A DNA stretch of 64,000 nt from Maribacter caenipelagi (GTDB lineage: Bacteria > Bacteroidota > Bacteroidia > Flavobacteriales > Flavobacteriaceae), in NCBI RefSeq assembly GCF_004364175.1, contig NZ_SNZW01000013.1:186001-250000 (forward strand). Reading direction: 5' to 3'. Both the position numbers and the translations under genes were made by a program. The notes under the pieces were generated by a model. It worked only from the letters and a program-made list of their open reading frames with translations, was not told where the DNA came from and did no database searches. Positions 34,289-42,536 of this stretch are shown in pieces; within the stretch, counting starts at the first letter, position 1, and each line of letters starts with the position of its first letter.

Positions 34289-36043
34289 ATGTACAACAAA
34301 CATATATTTACGCTTATATTTTTAACGCTTGGCTTTCAAGTTGTTTTTGCTCAAGAAGAAGAGGAAAAAGATTTGGGTACAGAGACCGTAACGGTTACTA
34401 AAGCATATACGCCAACAGTTTCAGATGCTTTTAAGATTAAGTCGGTTCCGAATATGAACGACTCTATTGTGTTGCAGAAAAAGCCGATTAATTATAGCAT
34501 ATTTTCTGTTCCCGTAGCATCTACGTTTACACCGAATAAAGGCACGGCATCGAAAGTAGAAAGATTGCCACCACCAGTGTTATATAATTCGTATGCTTCC
34601 TTAGGTGCAGGATTGTATGGTAATGTACTAGGTGAATTTTATACCAGTAGAACAATTAATAGAGATGAGAATTTCGATATTGGCTTTAATCACTTATCGT
34701 CTCGTGGCGGTATTGACGGTGTAGAATTGAACGATACTTTCTACGATACCAAATTAGATGCGTCATACGCAAAACGTGATCGCGATTTAGATTGGGGAGC
34801 GGCAATAGGTTTGCAACATCAATTGTATAATTGGTACGGAATCGAGCCTGGCGTTTTCAGCGCAACAGAGCTTGACGGTATTGATGAACGCCAAAATTAC
34901 TACATGGGAGAGGCTAGCGGACATATTAATGTGGAAGATGCTTATTTCAAAAGAGCGGATTTAAAATATAGAAGATTTTTTGATGCCGTAAGTTCAGGTG
35001 AAAATAGAGCGATATTCAATACCGGATTTGAGTTTCCAATGAACGAAGAGACTTTAAATGCAAAAGTAAATGTTGATTATGTTGGTGGTACTTTTGAAAA
35101 TGCTTCTGTAAGCAGTACCACAAATGATAACGGAATATCTTATAGGAATTTACAAGTAGGTATTAACCCGTCTTTAAAAATGCTTCGCGATGATCTTTCG
35201 CTGAATTTAGGAGTGAATGTGGTCTATGGAATGGATTTAGAGAATAGCGAAAGTAACTTCTATATCTACCCTGCAGTGACAGCTTCATACAGATTGTTAG
35301 ATGAAACGGTAATCGCTTATGGCGGAGTAACGGGAGAATTAAAGCAGAACTCTTATTATGATTTAGTGGAGGGTAACCCATTTGTTTCTCCAACTTTGAA
35401 CATAGCACCAACGGATAGTCAGTATAATGCTTATGTTGGTTTTAAAGGTCAGTTGTTGCCTAATTTAAGTTATAATGTAAAGGGGTCATACTCGGCAGAG
35501 AACAACAGACCGCTGTATACATTGAATCCTAGAAATGATTTTAGATCAGATGAGAAAGGTTATTATTACGGCAATTCTTTTGATATTTTCTATGATGATA
35601 TCAAGACCTTGGGAATTTTTGGTGAGTTGAATGTAGATGTGAACCGTAATTTTACAGCAGGTGTAAATGTAGCCGTGTATGATTACAGTACAGAAACCGG
35701 TAACCCAGCTTGGAACTTGCCAAATTTAAAAGCTTCGCTGTTTATGGATTATCAGATTGGGGAGAAGTGGTACGCAGGTGCTAATTTATTTTATGTTGGC
35801 GAGCGTGATGATTTTTCTTCAACGGTGGTTCAAAATGCACAACCGAGCGAGTTTCCTGCAACACTAATTACTTTAGATGGTTATTTTGATGCCAACGCTC
35901 ATGTAGGGTATCGCTATACCGATCAATGGTCATTCTTCATAAAAGGAGCAAACTTATCTAATAATGCTTACCAACGTTGGGCTAATTTTCAAGTTCAGGG
36001 AATTCAAATATTAGGAGGAGCGACGTATAAATTCGATTTTTAG
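34289..36043 (+). CDS. Outer-membrane beta-barrel protein (TonB-receptor-like barrel without plug)
   Basis: A 584-residue exported protein (signal peptide to VVFAQ near residue 22). The start of the mature chain, GTETVTVTKAYTPTVSDAF, is like the TonB-box region of TonB-dependent receptors, but the usual plug domain is missing. From about residue 90 the sequence alternates short amphipathic strands (YASLGAGLYGNVLGEFYTS, WSFFIKGANLSNNAYQRW) and ends with a terminal aromatic strand GGATYKFDF, the usual barrel closure signal ending in Phe. The preceding TPR gene is its likely partner. The function is unknown; transport or anchoring of envelope machinery is plausible. Confidence 0.78.
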   Translation: MYNKHIFTLIFLTLGFQVVFAQEEEEKDLGTETVTVTKAYTPTVSDAFKIKSVPNMNDSIVLQKKPINYSIFSVPVASTFTPNKGTASKVERLPPPVLYNSYASLGAGLYGNVLGEFYTSRTINRDENFDIGFNHLSSRGGIDGVELNDTFYDTKLDASYAKRDRDLDWGAAIGLQHQLYNWYGIEPGVFSATELDGIDERQNYYMGEASGHINVEDAYFKRADLKYRRFFDAVSSGENRAIFNTGFEFPMNEETLNAKVNVDYVGGTFENASVSSTTNDNGISYRNLQVGINPSLKMLRDDLSLNLGVNVVYGMDLENSESNFYIYPAVTASYRLLDETVIAYGGVTGELKQNSYYDLVEGNPFVSPTLNIAPTDSQYNAYVGFKGQLLPNLSYNVKGSYSAENNRPLYTLNPRNDFRSDEKGYYYGNSFDIFYDDIKTLGIFGELNVDVNRNFTAGVNVAVYDYSTETGNPAWNLPNLKASLFMDYQIGEKWYAGANLFYVGERDDFSSTVVQNAQPSEFPATLITLDGYFDANAHVGYRYTDQWSFFIKGANLSNNAYQRWANFQVQGIQILGGATYKFDF

Positions 36044-36070
36044 AATACAACTTCAACATATTTATAGACG

Positions 36071-36111
36071 CCTAAGGGTATCAGAGTTATCTGATTCTTA
36101 GGAGTTTTTTT
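36071..36111 (+). terminator. Rho-independent terminator after the barrel gene
   Basis: CCTAAG...ATCAG pairs with CTGAT...CTTAGG (36071-36102, one internal bulge) around AGTTAT, then a T-run to 36111. Confidence 0.75.
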
Positions 36112-36201
36112 ATTCTTTAGAATTTTAACATTTAAAACCAAACCCTCTTTAGATTATTTCGTAGGTATTTGTGGTATAACTTATTAAACCTAGAATATAA
36201 T

Positions 36202-38214
36202 ATGAAAAAATCTATAATTTATTTAGCAATTTTCGCCGGAGCATTATTTTTTGCCTCGTGCAGTGACGACGATGATGCCATGGTCGATGGTACGCCAATA
36301 GCAACGTGTGAAGACGGTGTAATGAACGGTGATGAAACTGGTATTGATTGTGGTGGTTCTTTTTGCGAGCCCTGCGGTGAAGGAATGACGGTTTTAGGTC
36401 GTAGAACAGACCTTTTTGTAACTAATAATGAAAACGGAAATATTTCAAGATACAGTGTAACCGGTGATTCTTTAGTAACATTGATGACAACGACTACCGC
36501 TGCAGAAGGTATTTATTATGATGCTACTACTGATGTGCTTTTTCAAGCATCGAGAAGTGCATTACAATTAGAAGCTTTTGCAGATGTAAGTACTTTAATG
36601 GATGGTGATGCAGTGGCATCTTCCTATTCTAGTGCTGCAGATTTAGAGAGCCCTAGAGAATTGGCGGTTAACGGTACTTCTTTTGTAGTTGCCGATAACG
36701 GATCAAATATATTCTTTGTATATGAAAATACAGGCAGCGGATTTACACTGATGAATACCGTTGAAGTACCGTTCCCGGTTTGGGGTATTACTTTTAAAGG
36801 TGATGATTTATACGCTGTTGTTGATACAACGGGCGACTTGGCAGTTTATTATGATTTTCTTTCTAACGCCAACTCGGCTATTTTAAGACCTTCTAAAAGA
36901 GTTACGATTGAAGGTATTGTAAGAACACACGGTATTACTTATGATGGTACGGACGATGTTATGGTATTGACCGATATTGGTGATGCTACAGATGCAAACA
37001 CAGATGGTGGTTTTCATGTAATTTCAGAATTCTCATCAAAATTCGATGCATTATCAGATGGTGAATTATTACCCATAGGAATGCAGGTAAGAGTAGCGGG
37101 TTCATCAACTTTAATGGGTAACCCTATTGATGTTGCCTACGACTCTGAAACCGATGCAGTATATGTTTCTGAAATAGGAAATGGAAAAGTATTAGGATTT
37201 ACCTCTATAGGTTCTGGTGGCGATGTGTCTCCGTCTTTCAACAAAGATTTGGCAATGGCTTCATCTATTTATTTCAGTAGTGATGAAACAGATGGTAACA
37301 CAGGAGATTCTAGTGACGCTAGGGCAACAAGATTATATGCGACGAGTACTGCCAATGGTGATGTAAGTATTTATGACGGTTCTGGTATGCTAACTAAAAC
37401 TGTTGCCACAGGATCTGATGCTACAGAAGGTATTTATTATGATGCTTTTAATGATGCTATAATACAGGCTTCAAGATCTGGCTTGGCGTTGGAGTTTTAT
37501 GGTAGTTTTTCTGCTGTAACCGATCTTGCAAATATTGCTGCGGATTTTTCAGGTAGTGCGGAGTTGGCCAGCCCTAGGGAAATTGCTGTTTTTGGTAATA
37601 AGGTGGTAGTGTCAAGTAATTCGGAAAATAAGTTCTACGTATATGAATATAACGGTTCTAGTTTTAGTTTGTTGAATACTTTTGATGCCGGTTTTAACAC
37701 TTGGGGAATTACTTTTATGGGCAATAGCTTATTGGCTGTAGTAGATAACACAAGTGATTTAGCGGTGTATGACAATTTCTTGACCGCTTTTTCCGCTGAT
37801 GGTGCTATTACACCAACAAAAAGAATTACGGTAGACGGTATTGTAAGAACACACGGTATAGATTATAGCGAAGCTGATGATGTATTGGTTATGACCGATA
37901 TAGGCGATGCTACAGATGCTAACACAGATGGGGCTTTTCAAGTGACCCAAGATTTTGCAGCTAAATTGGAAGCTGTAGATAATGGCGGAACATTAGCGCT
38001 ATCTGATCAAACAAGAGTTGCGGGTTCTTTGACAGAAATGGGTAACCCAATTGATGTTGCTTACGATCACAAAACAAAAACAGTATTTGTTGCAGAGATA
38101 GGTAATGGTAAAGTTCTTGCCTTTTCTGATGCATTAAATGCGAGTGGTAATATTGCGCCAGCGGTTAGTAATGATCTAACGTCTGCTGCATCTATTTACT
38201 TATATAACAACTAA
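36202..38214 (+). CDS. Surface lipoprotein with two duplicated beta-propeller-like halves
   Basis: A 670-residue protein. It has a lipoprotein leader with lipobox FASC followed by SDDDDA, a typical Bacteroidota surface-export signal. A CxDGxxNGDExGxDCGGxxCxPC cysteine module follows, then two homologous halves of about 300 residues. Both halves share EGIYYDA, QASRS, LESPRELAV or LASPREIAV, WGITF, RTHGI, VLTDIGDATDANTDG or VMTDIGDATDANTDG, AGS and GNPIDVAYD, in the same order. Even the DNA coding RTHGI is identical in both halves. The strand-rich repeats suggest a propeller-type binding domain. ATG 36202 is used; an upstream TTG would put 11 residues in front of the leader. No enzyme motif is seen. 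Confidence 0.8.
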   Translation: MKKSIIYLAIFAGALFFASCSDDDDAMVDGTPIATCEDGVMNGDETGIDCGGSFCEPCGEGMTVLGRRTDLFVTNNENGNISRYSVTGDSLVTLMTTTTAAEGIYYDATTDVLFQASRSALQLEAFADVSTLMDGDAVASSYSSAADLESPRELAVNGTSFVVADNGSNIFFVYENTGSGFTLMNTVEVPFPVWGITFKGDDLYAVVDTTGDLAVYYDFLSNANSAILRPSKRVTIEGIVRTHGITYDGTDDVMVLTDIGDATDANTDGGFHVISEFSSKFDALSDGELLPIGMQVRVAGSSTLMGNPIDVAYDSETDAVYVSEIGNGKVLGFTSIGSGGDVSPSFNKDLAMASSIYFSSDETDGNTGDSSDARATRLYATSTANGDVSIYDGSGMLTKTVATGSDATEGIYYDAFNDAIIQASRSGLALEFYGSFSAVTDLANIAADFSGSAELASPREIAVFGNKVVVSSNSENKFYVYEYNGSSFSLLNTFDAGFNTWGITFMGNSLLAVVDNTSDLAVYDNFLTAFSADGAITPTKRITVDGIVRTHGIDYSEADDVLVMTDIGDATDANTDGAFQVTQDFAAKLEAVDNGGTLALSDQTRVAGSLTEMGNPIDVAYDHKTKTVFVAEIGNGKVLAFSDALNASGNIAPAVSNDLTSAASIYLYNN

Positions 38215-38251
38215 GAGTTAAAGTAAGGTTTGGTTTTTTATTGTTAGTAAG

Positions 38252-38279
38252 GCCCTTCTCATTTTTGAGAGGGGCTTTT
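38252..38279 (+). terminator. Rho-independent terminator after the propeller lipoprotein gene
   Basis: GCCCTTCTCA (38252-38261) pairs with TGAGAGGGGC (38266-38275, one G-U), followed by TTTT. Confidence 0.75.
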
Positions 38280-38342
38280 GTATATAGGTCAATTACTCCA
38301 TTTTGTGGGATTTCAGTATTTTAGAGATTCTGAACAACGCAA

Positions 38343-39449
38343 ATGTCTACTAGAATACCTCTTTTTGGAATTATAAGTATACTGATGTTCTGCATGAATT
38401 TTTACGGATTTGGACAAAATTTGGTAGTGAATCCTAGTTTTGAAAAGTATAGAGATTGTCCCGTTAAATTGGGTAATCTTGAAAAAGATGTGATAGATTG
38501 GAATATACCGACTTTAGGTTCTACCGATTATTTTAATGGTTGCAGCATTGTTATGGGTACGCCAGAGAATTTTAATGGTAAGCAACCAGCTAATTTCGGT
38601 GTCGGCTATGTAGGTTTCTACATGTATGCACCCAACGATTACAGAGAATATATTCAAGCAAGGTTAAGTTCTACGTTGAAGAGAGGAGAACGATACACGA
38701 TTTCATTTTACGTGAGTTTGGCTGAACGGTCAGATTTTGCTGTGAAGGAATTTGGCATCCGGTTTACTGAGTTTCCTGTGGCTGTACAAACAAGCAAGGT
38801 ATTATCTGGATTACACTTTTCTAAGATGCAGGGTGAAATATCCGAAGAACTAGAAATATCCTATACCAAGTATTATTCCGATGAAATCAAATGGGTGAAA
38901 TTGAGTACGGAGTTTGAAGCTTCGGGCACAGAAAATTATTTGACTATTGGAAACTTTAAAAACAACAAACGCACACAGAAATATCAAACGAAAAGAAAAA
39001 TTACCAAAGGTTCTTACTACTATTTAGATATGGTTTCGGTATCGAAGGTGAATGCAAAACCTCAAAATTCAGAGGTTACAGTGCTCAAAGAATACGAATT
39101 GGATAGCGTGCACATATTTAAAGATGTGTATTTCAATTCTAATACTTCTAAAATAAGAGGAAACCACCAGCAAGAGATGGAATCTTTGTTGTCTTATTTA
39201 AAAAAGAATTCAAATATTAATATTGAAATTTTTGGCCATACCGACAGTATTGGATCAGATTCTTTTAATAAACGATTGTCTATACGCCGAGCTGAAGAGG
39301 TGGTTACATATTTAACTAAAAACGGAATTCAAAATAATAGAATCACCAAGCAAGGTTTTGGTAGTTCAAAACCCATTTCAACGAACGAAACGGAAGCCGG
39401 TAGATTTCTCAACCGGCGCGTAGAATTTATTTTAAGTAAGGCAAATTAG
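38343..39449 (+). CDS. OmpA-domain outer-membrane/peptidoglycan-binding protein
   Basis: A 368-residue exported protein (signal peptide to about FYGFGQ). The first about 240 residues form a beta-sandwich domain (NLVVNPSFEKYRDCP, YREYIQARLSSTLKRGERYT), the carbohydrate-binding-like lead-in common in Bacteroidota OmpA proteins. The C-terminal about 110 residues are an OmpA domain: VYFNSNTSKIR, EIFGHTDSIGSDSFNKRLS, RRAEEVVTYL, ITKQGFGSSKPI and NRRVEF, which binds peptidoglycan diaminopimelate. Its stop overlaps the stop of the opposite-strand NIPSNAP gene by 4 nt. Confidence 0.88.
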   Translation: MSTRIPLFGIISILMFCMNFYGFGQNLVVNPSFEKYRDCPVKLGNLEKDVIDWNIPTLGSTDYFNGCSIVMGTPENFNGKQPANFGVGYVGFYMYAPNDYREYIQARLSSTLKRGERYTISFYVSLAERSDFAVKEFGIRFTEFPVAVQTSKVLSGLHFSKMQGEISEELEISYTKYYSDEIKWVKLSTEFEASGTENYLTIGNFKNNKRTQKYQTKRKITKGSYYYLDMVSVSKVNAKPQNSEVTVLKEYELDSVHIFKDVYFNSNTSKIRGNHQQEMESLLSYLKKNSNINIEIFGHTDSIGSDSFNKRLSIRRAEEVVTYLTKNGIQNNRITKQGFGSSKPISTNETEAGRFLNRRVEFILSKAN

Positions 39450-40228
39450 TAATCAGAATACTCGGTTGGGTACAGCAAATCGATATCTGCATGGCTCACG
39501 GTATTTAGGTATTTATCCATTACAGAAATTTCTTTCCATTTATCAGAATCAACGAAATCTTTCCAAAGTGCATCACGTTTTTCCATATTTGTGAAAGTGG
39601 TCATGTACATCAAATTGGGCATTTTATCACCAGAGATGACATCGGCATAGAAAACTGCATTGAATCCTAATTTTTCAAATAGTTCTACTTCACCACCTTC
39701 ATTGAACATATTTACTTTTCTTTGGTACATGGCTTCGGTTGGACCTTCATAACTGCGTAATTCATACACTCTATCTGCACGTGAGCCTTCTACTTCGCTT
39801 GGCTTCATTTTAGGCATATCTGAAAAAGCACGCAGTAATACTGAACTGATTCGTTCGAAAGGTTTTTTGTCGTGTGTTGCATTGATATAATCGGCACCTG
39901 CATAAAGGTGGGTTTTATCTACTGCTAACATAGCTTCTAGTTTATCAAAAGTTGCTAATGACTGAAAAGGGATCAACACGTATATCTTGTTACTTACCTT
40001 AAACTTATTGGGTCGTACCTTAAACACCCCAATATTTTCAATACCCATTCTTTTTAAAGCCGGTATGTAGGCATTCTTTAAATAGTCATCGACCATTTTC
40101 TCTTGGGTTTCATTTTTTATGGTGTAGGTTTTTAGCTCGTAGTATTCTTTTTCTTGAGCAAAGCTTGAGAAAGATGTAATTACCGCAAGCAAAAATAGAA
40201 GTACGGGTATTGAGAATTTATTCTTCAT
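39446..40228 (-). CDS. NIPSNAP family secreted protein
   Basis: A 260-residue exported protein (signal peptide MKNKFSIPVLLFLLAVITSFSSFAQ, split after ITSF). It has two NIPSNAP/dimeric-barrel domains: YYELKTYTIKNETQEKMVDD in the first, and YELRSYEGPTEAMYQRKVNM in the second, which ends with SDKWKEIS. The function of bacterial NIPSNAP proteins is unknown; many sit near oxidoreductases. It is monocistronic and convergent with the OmpA gene. Confidence 0.83.
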   Translation of the reverse strand: MKNKFSIPVLLFLLAVITSFSSFAQEKEYYELKTYTIKNETQEKMVDDYLKNAYIPALKRMGIENIGVFKVRPNKFKVSNKIYVLIPFQSLATFDKLEAMLAVDKTHLYAGADYINATHDKKPFERISSVLLRAFSDMPKMKPSEVEGSRADRVYELRSYEGPTEAMYQRKVNMFNEGGEVELFEKLGFNAVFYADVISGDKMPNLMYMTTFTNMEKRDALWKDFVDSDKWKEISVMDKYLNTVSHADIDLLYPTEYSDY

Positions 40229-40288
40229 TTGTTCTGATTTTGTTTTTAGATTAACAAGTTAATGATAAAATGAGTGAAGGCGATGCTG

Positions 40289-40296
40289 TACTTTTG
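40289..40296 (+). promoter_or_regulatory. Promoter -7 box of the MFS transporter gene
   Basis: TACTTTTG is an exact TAnnTTTG match, 16 nt before ATG 40313. It lies inside the longer reading frame that begins at 40274, which argues that translation begins at 40313. Confidence 0.5.
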
Positions 40297-40312
40297 TACT
40301 AGCAAATTTTCT

Positions 40313-41617
40313 ATGGCAAATTTTCTTCAGAAACCATTAATTGATCCAGCTAAAAGTCCCATTTTCTACGGTTATGTCATTCTCGTAATCGGTACTATTG
40401 GCATCTATTGTAGTATTCCAGGTCAGACCATTGGTGTGTCCGTTTTTACAGACCCGGTTAAAGATGCATTAGGTCTTTCGAGAAACCAATTTAGTAATGC
40501 CTACATGATCGGTACTATTGTAAGTTCTTTAGTCATCGGTAGGGCAGGTGTTTGGTTTGATACGTATGGCGCACGTTATGTGGCATTTTTTGCAGCGATA
40601 TCACTGGGGATAACTTTGTTTTTGTGTTCTTGGTCTGCCATAATGAGTTCGTATATTAAAGAGCTGCTAGAAATTGATACGTGGATAGTGCCTTTCGCAT
40701 TAATGACCGTGTTGTTTTTCTTATTACGTTTTGCGGGTCAAGGGGTGTTAACGATGGCATCTCGAAATGTGATCATGATATGGTTCGATAAGAATAGGGG
40801 GAAGGTCAATTCTTTTAGTAGCGTTGCGCTTTCTTTCGGATTCTCTTCTTCTCCACTTTGGGTAAATGCACTTATTGATGGTTATGGTTGGGAAAGTACT
40901 TGGCAGTTTTTAGCTATCGCATTGTTGGTTTTTAGTGTATGTATCTACACATTTTATAAAATATCGCCAGAGAAACATGGTTTGTTACCTGATGGCGCAA
41001 AATCATTATCGGCAGATGAGGAAGAGAAAAAAATACTACCAAAACAGTTTACGTTAGAAGAGGCAAAAAAAGAAAGAGCATTTTGGATGTACGGACTTAC
41101 CCTTGCCTTTAATAGCTTCTTTATTACGGGGCTCACATTTCATGTTGTTTCTATTTTTACGAACGAAGGTTTTGTAAAAGAAGATGCCATTGCCATTTTC
41201 TTACCTGGTTCTGTAGTTGCCGTTACCGTTTCTACCATATTCAATTTTCTAAGTGACTACCTGCCATTAAAGCTATATTTATATTTAATGTTGCTAGGGG
41301 GATTCTTAGCCTCTCTCGGATTCCTTTTCTTGCCAACTGCAGCGGGCATACCTATGCTGATTGCAGGTTTTGGTATTTTAGGCGGATTCTTCGCAGTTCT
41401 GAATGCGGTTGCCTGGCCTCGATTTTTTGGTAGAGCGCATTTGGGAAGCATCACTGGGAAAATAATGAGCTTTTTGATTTTGGCGAGTGCATTGGCACCA
41501 AGCTTATTCAGTCTTTGCTTATCTACTTTTGGGTCGTACCAAATGGTAGGTTACCTTGGTTTGGCTTTTTTGATATTTTTGGTCATTGGTTCTATTAAGG
41601 CTAATAATCCGCAGTAA
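40313..41617 (+). CDS. Major facilitator superfamily transporter
   Basis: A 434-residue inner-membrane protein with 12 predicted helices and a cytoplasmic loop between helices 6 and 7 (SPEKHGLLPDGAKSLSADEE). GQTIGVSVFTDPVKDALGLS after helix 1 and RNQFSNAYMIGTIVSSL fit the oxalate/formate antiporter-like (OFA) MFS branch, so a monocarboxylate or dicarboxylate antiport is possible. ATG 40313 (MANFLQKP) is chosen because a promoter box lies inside the longer frame. It lies 80 nt before the NYN gene. Confidence 0.85.
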   Translation: MANFLQKPLIDPAKSPIFYGYVILVIGTIGIYCSIPGQTIGVSVFTDPVKDALGLSRNQFSNAYMIGTIVSSLVIGRAGVWFDTYGARYVAFFAAISLGITLFLCSWSAIMSSYIKELLEIDTWIVPFALMTVLFFLLRFAGQGVLTMASRNVIMIWFDKNRGKVNSFSSVALSFGFSSSPLWVNALIDGYGWESTWQFLAIALLVFSVCIYTFYKISPEKHGLLPDGAKSLSADEEEKKILPKQFTLEEAKKERAFWMYGLTLAFNSFFITGLTFHVVSIFTNEGFVKEDAIAIFLPGSVVAVTVSTIFNFLSDYLPLKLYLYLMLLGGFLASLGFLFLPTAAGIPMLIAGFGILGGFFAVLNAVAWPRFFGRAHLGSITGKIMSFLILASALAPSLFSLCLSTFGSYQMVGYLGLAFLIFLVIGSIKANNPQ

Positions 41618-41649
41618 AAAAATCATTTTTAACTTTATCGGTTAACATC

Positions 41650-41681
41650 TTGCTATTCAAGTAGAAATCAAATTACCTTTA
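41650..41681 (+). promoter_or_regulatory. Promoter of the NYN-domain gene
   Basis: TTG (41650-41652) then 21 nt then TACCTTTA (41674-41681), one mismatch to TAnnTTTG, 16 nt before the ATG. The spacing is slightly long. Confidence 0.4.
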
Positions 41682-41697
41682 CATAAAACACTACAAA

Positions 41698-42459
41698 ATG
41701 GATTTGAATTTAGCAGTATTGATAGATGGCGATAATATACCGTCTGCCTATGTAAAAGAAATGATGGAGGAAATTGCTAAATACGGTAACCCTACCATAA
41801 AACGTATTTATGGCGATTGGACCAACCCACGATTAGGGAAATGGAAAAATGTTTTGCTTGAAAATGCGATTACACCTATTCAGCAATACGGATATACACA
41901 AGGTAAAAATGCAACCGATTCAGCCATGATTATCGATGCTATGGATATTCTTTATACCGGCAAGGTAAACGGATTCTGTATAGTTAGTAGCGATAGCGAT
42001 TTTACGCGTTTGGCTACGCGATTAAGAGAGGCAGGTATGCAAGTATTTGGTATTGGTGAGCGTAAAACACCTAATCCGTTTATTGTAGCTTGTGATAAAT
42101 TTATTTATATAGAAATTCTTAAAAGTAGATCAGAAGAAGAAATTTCAGATGCTACAAATAAAACACCCACAGAAAAGAATACGGTCGATAAGATTACACC
42201 TAAGGCATTACGTTTTATTTCTACGACTATCGATGATGTTGCCGATGATGATGGCTGGGCGTTTTTAGGTGATGTTGGTAGCTTATTACAGAAAAAACAG
42301 CCAAATTTTGATTCTCGTAATTACGGATTTCAAAAACTAACACCGCTGATCAATTCCATTCCTCATTTCGAAATTGAAAGAAGAGAAGATTCTAAGGGGC
42401 GTAAAAAATTGATTTACGTAAAAATTAAAGAGAAGGCGAATTCTAAATCGAAGAAGTAA
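41698..42459 (+). CDS. NYN-domain protein (LabA/DUF88-like putative RNase) with OST-HTH-like C-terminus
   Basis: A 253-residue protein. The N-terminal 150 residues are a NYN/PIN-like nuclease domain: LIDGDNIP has the first acidic site, NATDSAMIIDAMDIL the second, and VSSDSDFTRLATRLREAGM the third, with FGIGERKTPNPFIVACD after it. Residues about 180-250 (WAFLGDVGSLLQKKQPNFDSR, FQKLTPLINSIPHFEIERR) form an OST-HTH/LOTUS-type RNA-binding domain. This NYN plus OST-HTH pair suggests a cytoplasmic RNA-processing or decay enzyme. Targets are unknown. Confidence 0.85.
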   Translation: MDLNLAVLIDGDNIPSAYVKEMMEEIAKYGNPTIKRIYGDWTNPRLGKWKNVLLENAITPIQQYGYTQGKNATDSAMIIDAMDILYTGKVNGFCIVSSDSDFTRLATRLREAGMQVFGIGERKTPNPFIVACDKFIYIEILKSRSEEEISDATNKTPTEKNTVDKITPKALRFISTTIDDVADDDGWAFLGDVGSLLQKKQPNFDSRNYGFQKLTPLINSIPHFEIERREDSKGRKKLIYVKIKEKANSKSKK

Positions 42460-42502
42460 ATCGTTTTTTAAATTCAATAAAATAGAGGTTGATCAATCAT
42501 AA

Positions 42503-42510
42503 TAGTTTTG
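42503..42510 (+). promoter_or_regulatory. Promoter -7 box of the DUF885 gene
   Basis: TAGTTTTG is an exact TAnnTTTG match, 26 nt before ATG 42537. No properly spaced -33 TTG is visible. Confidence 0.4.
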
Positions 42511-42536
42511 TATTTTTCAGTACAAATACTAATACT

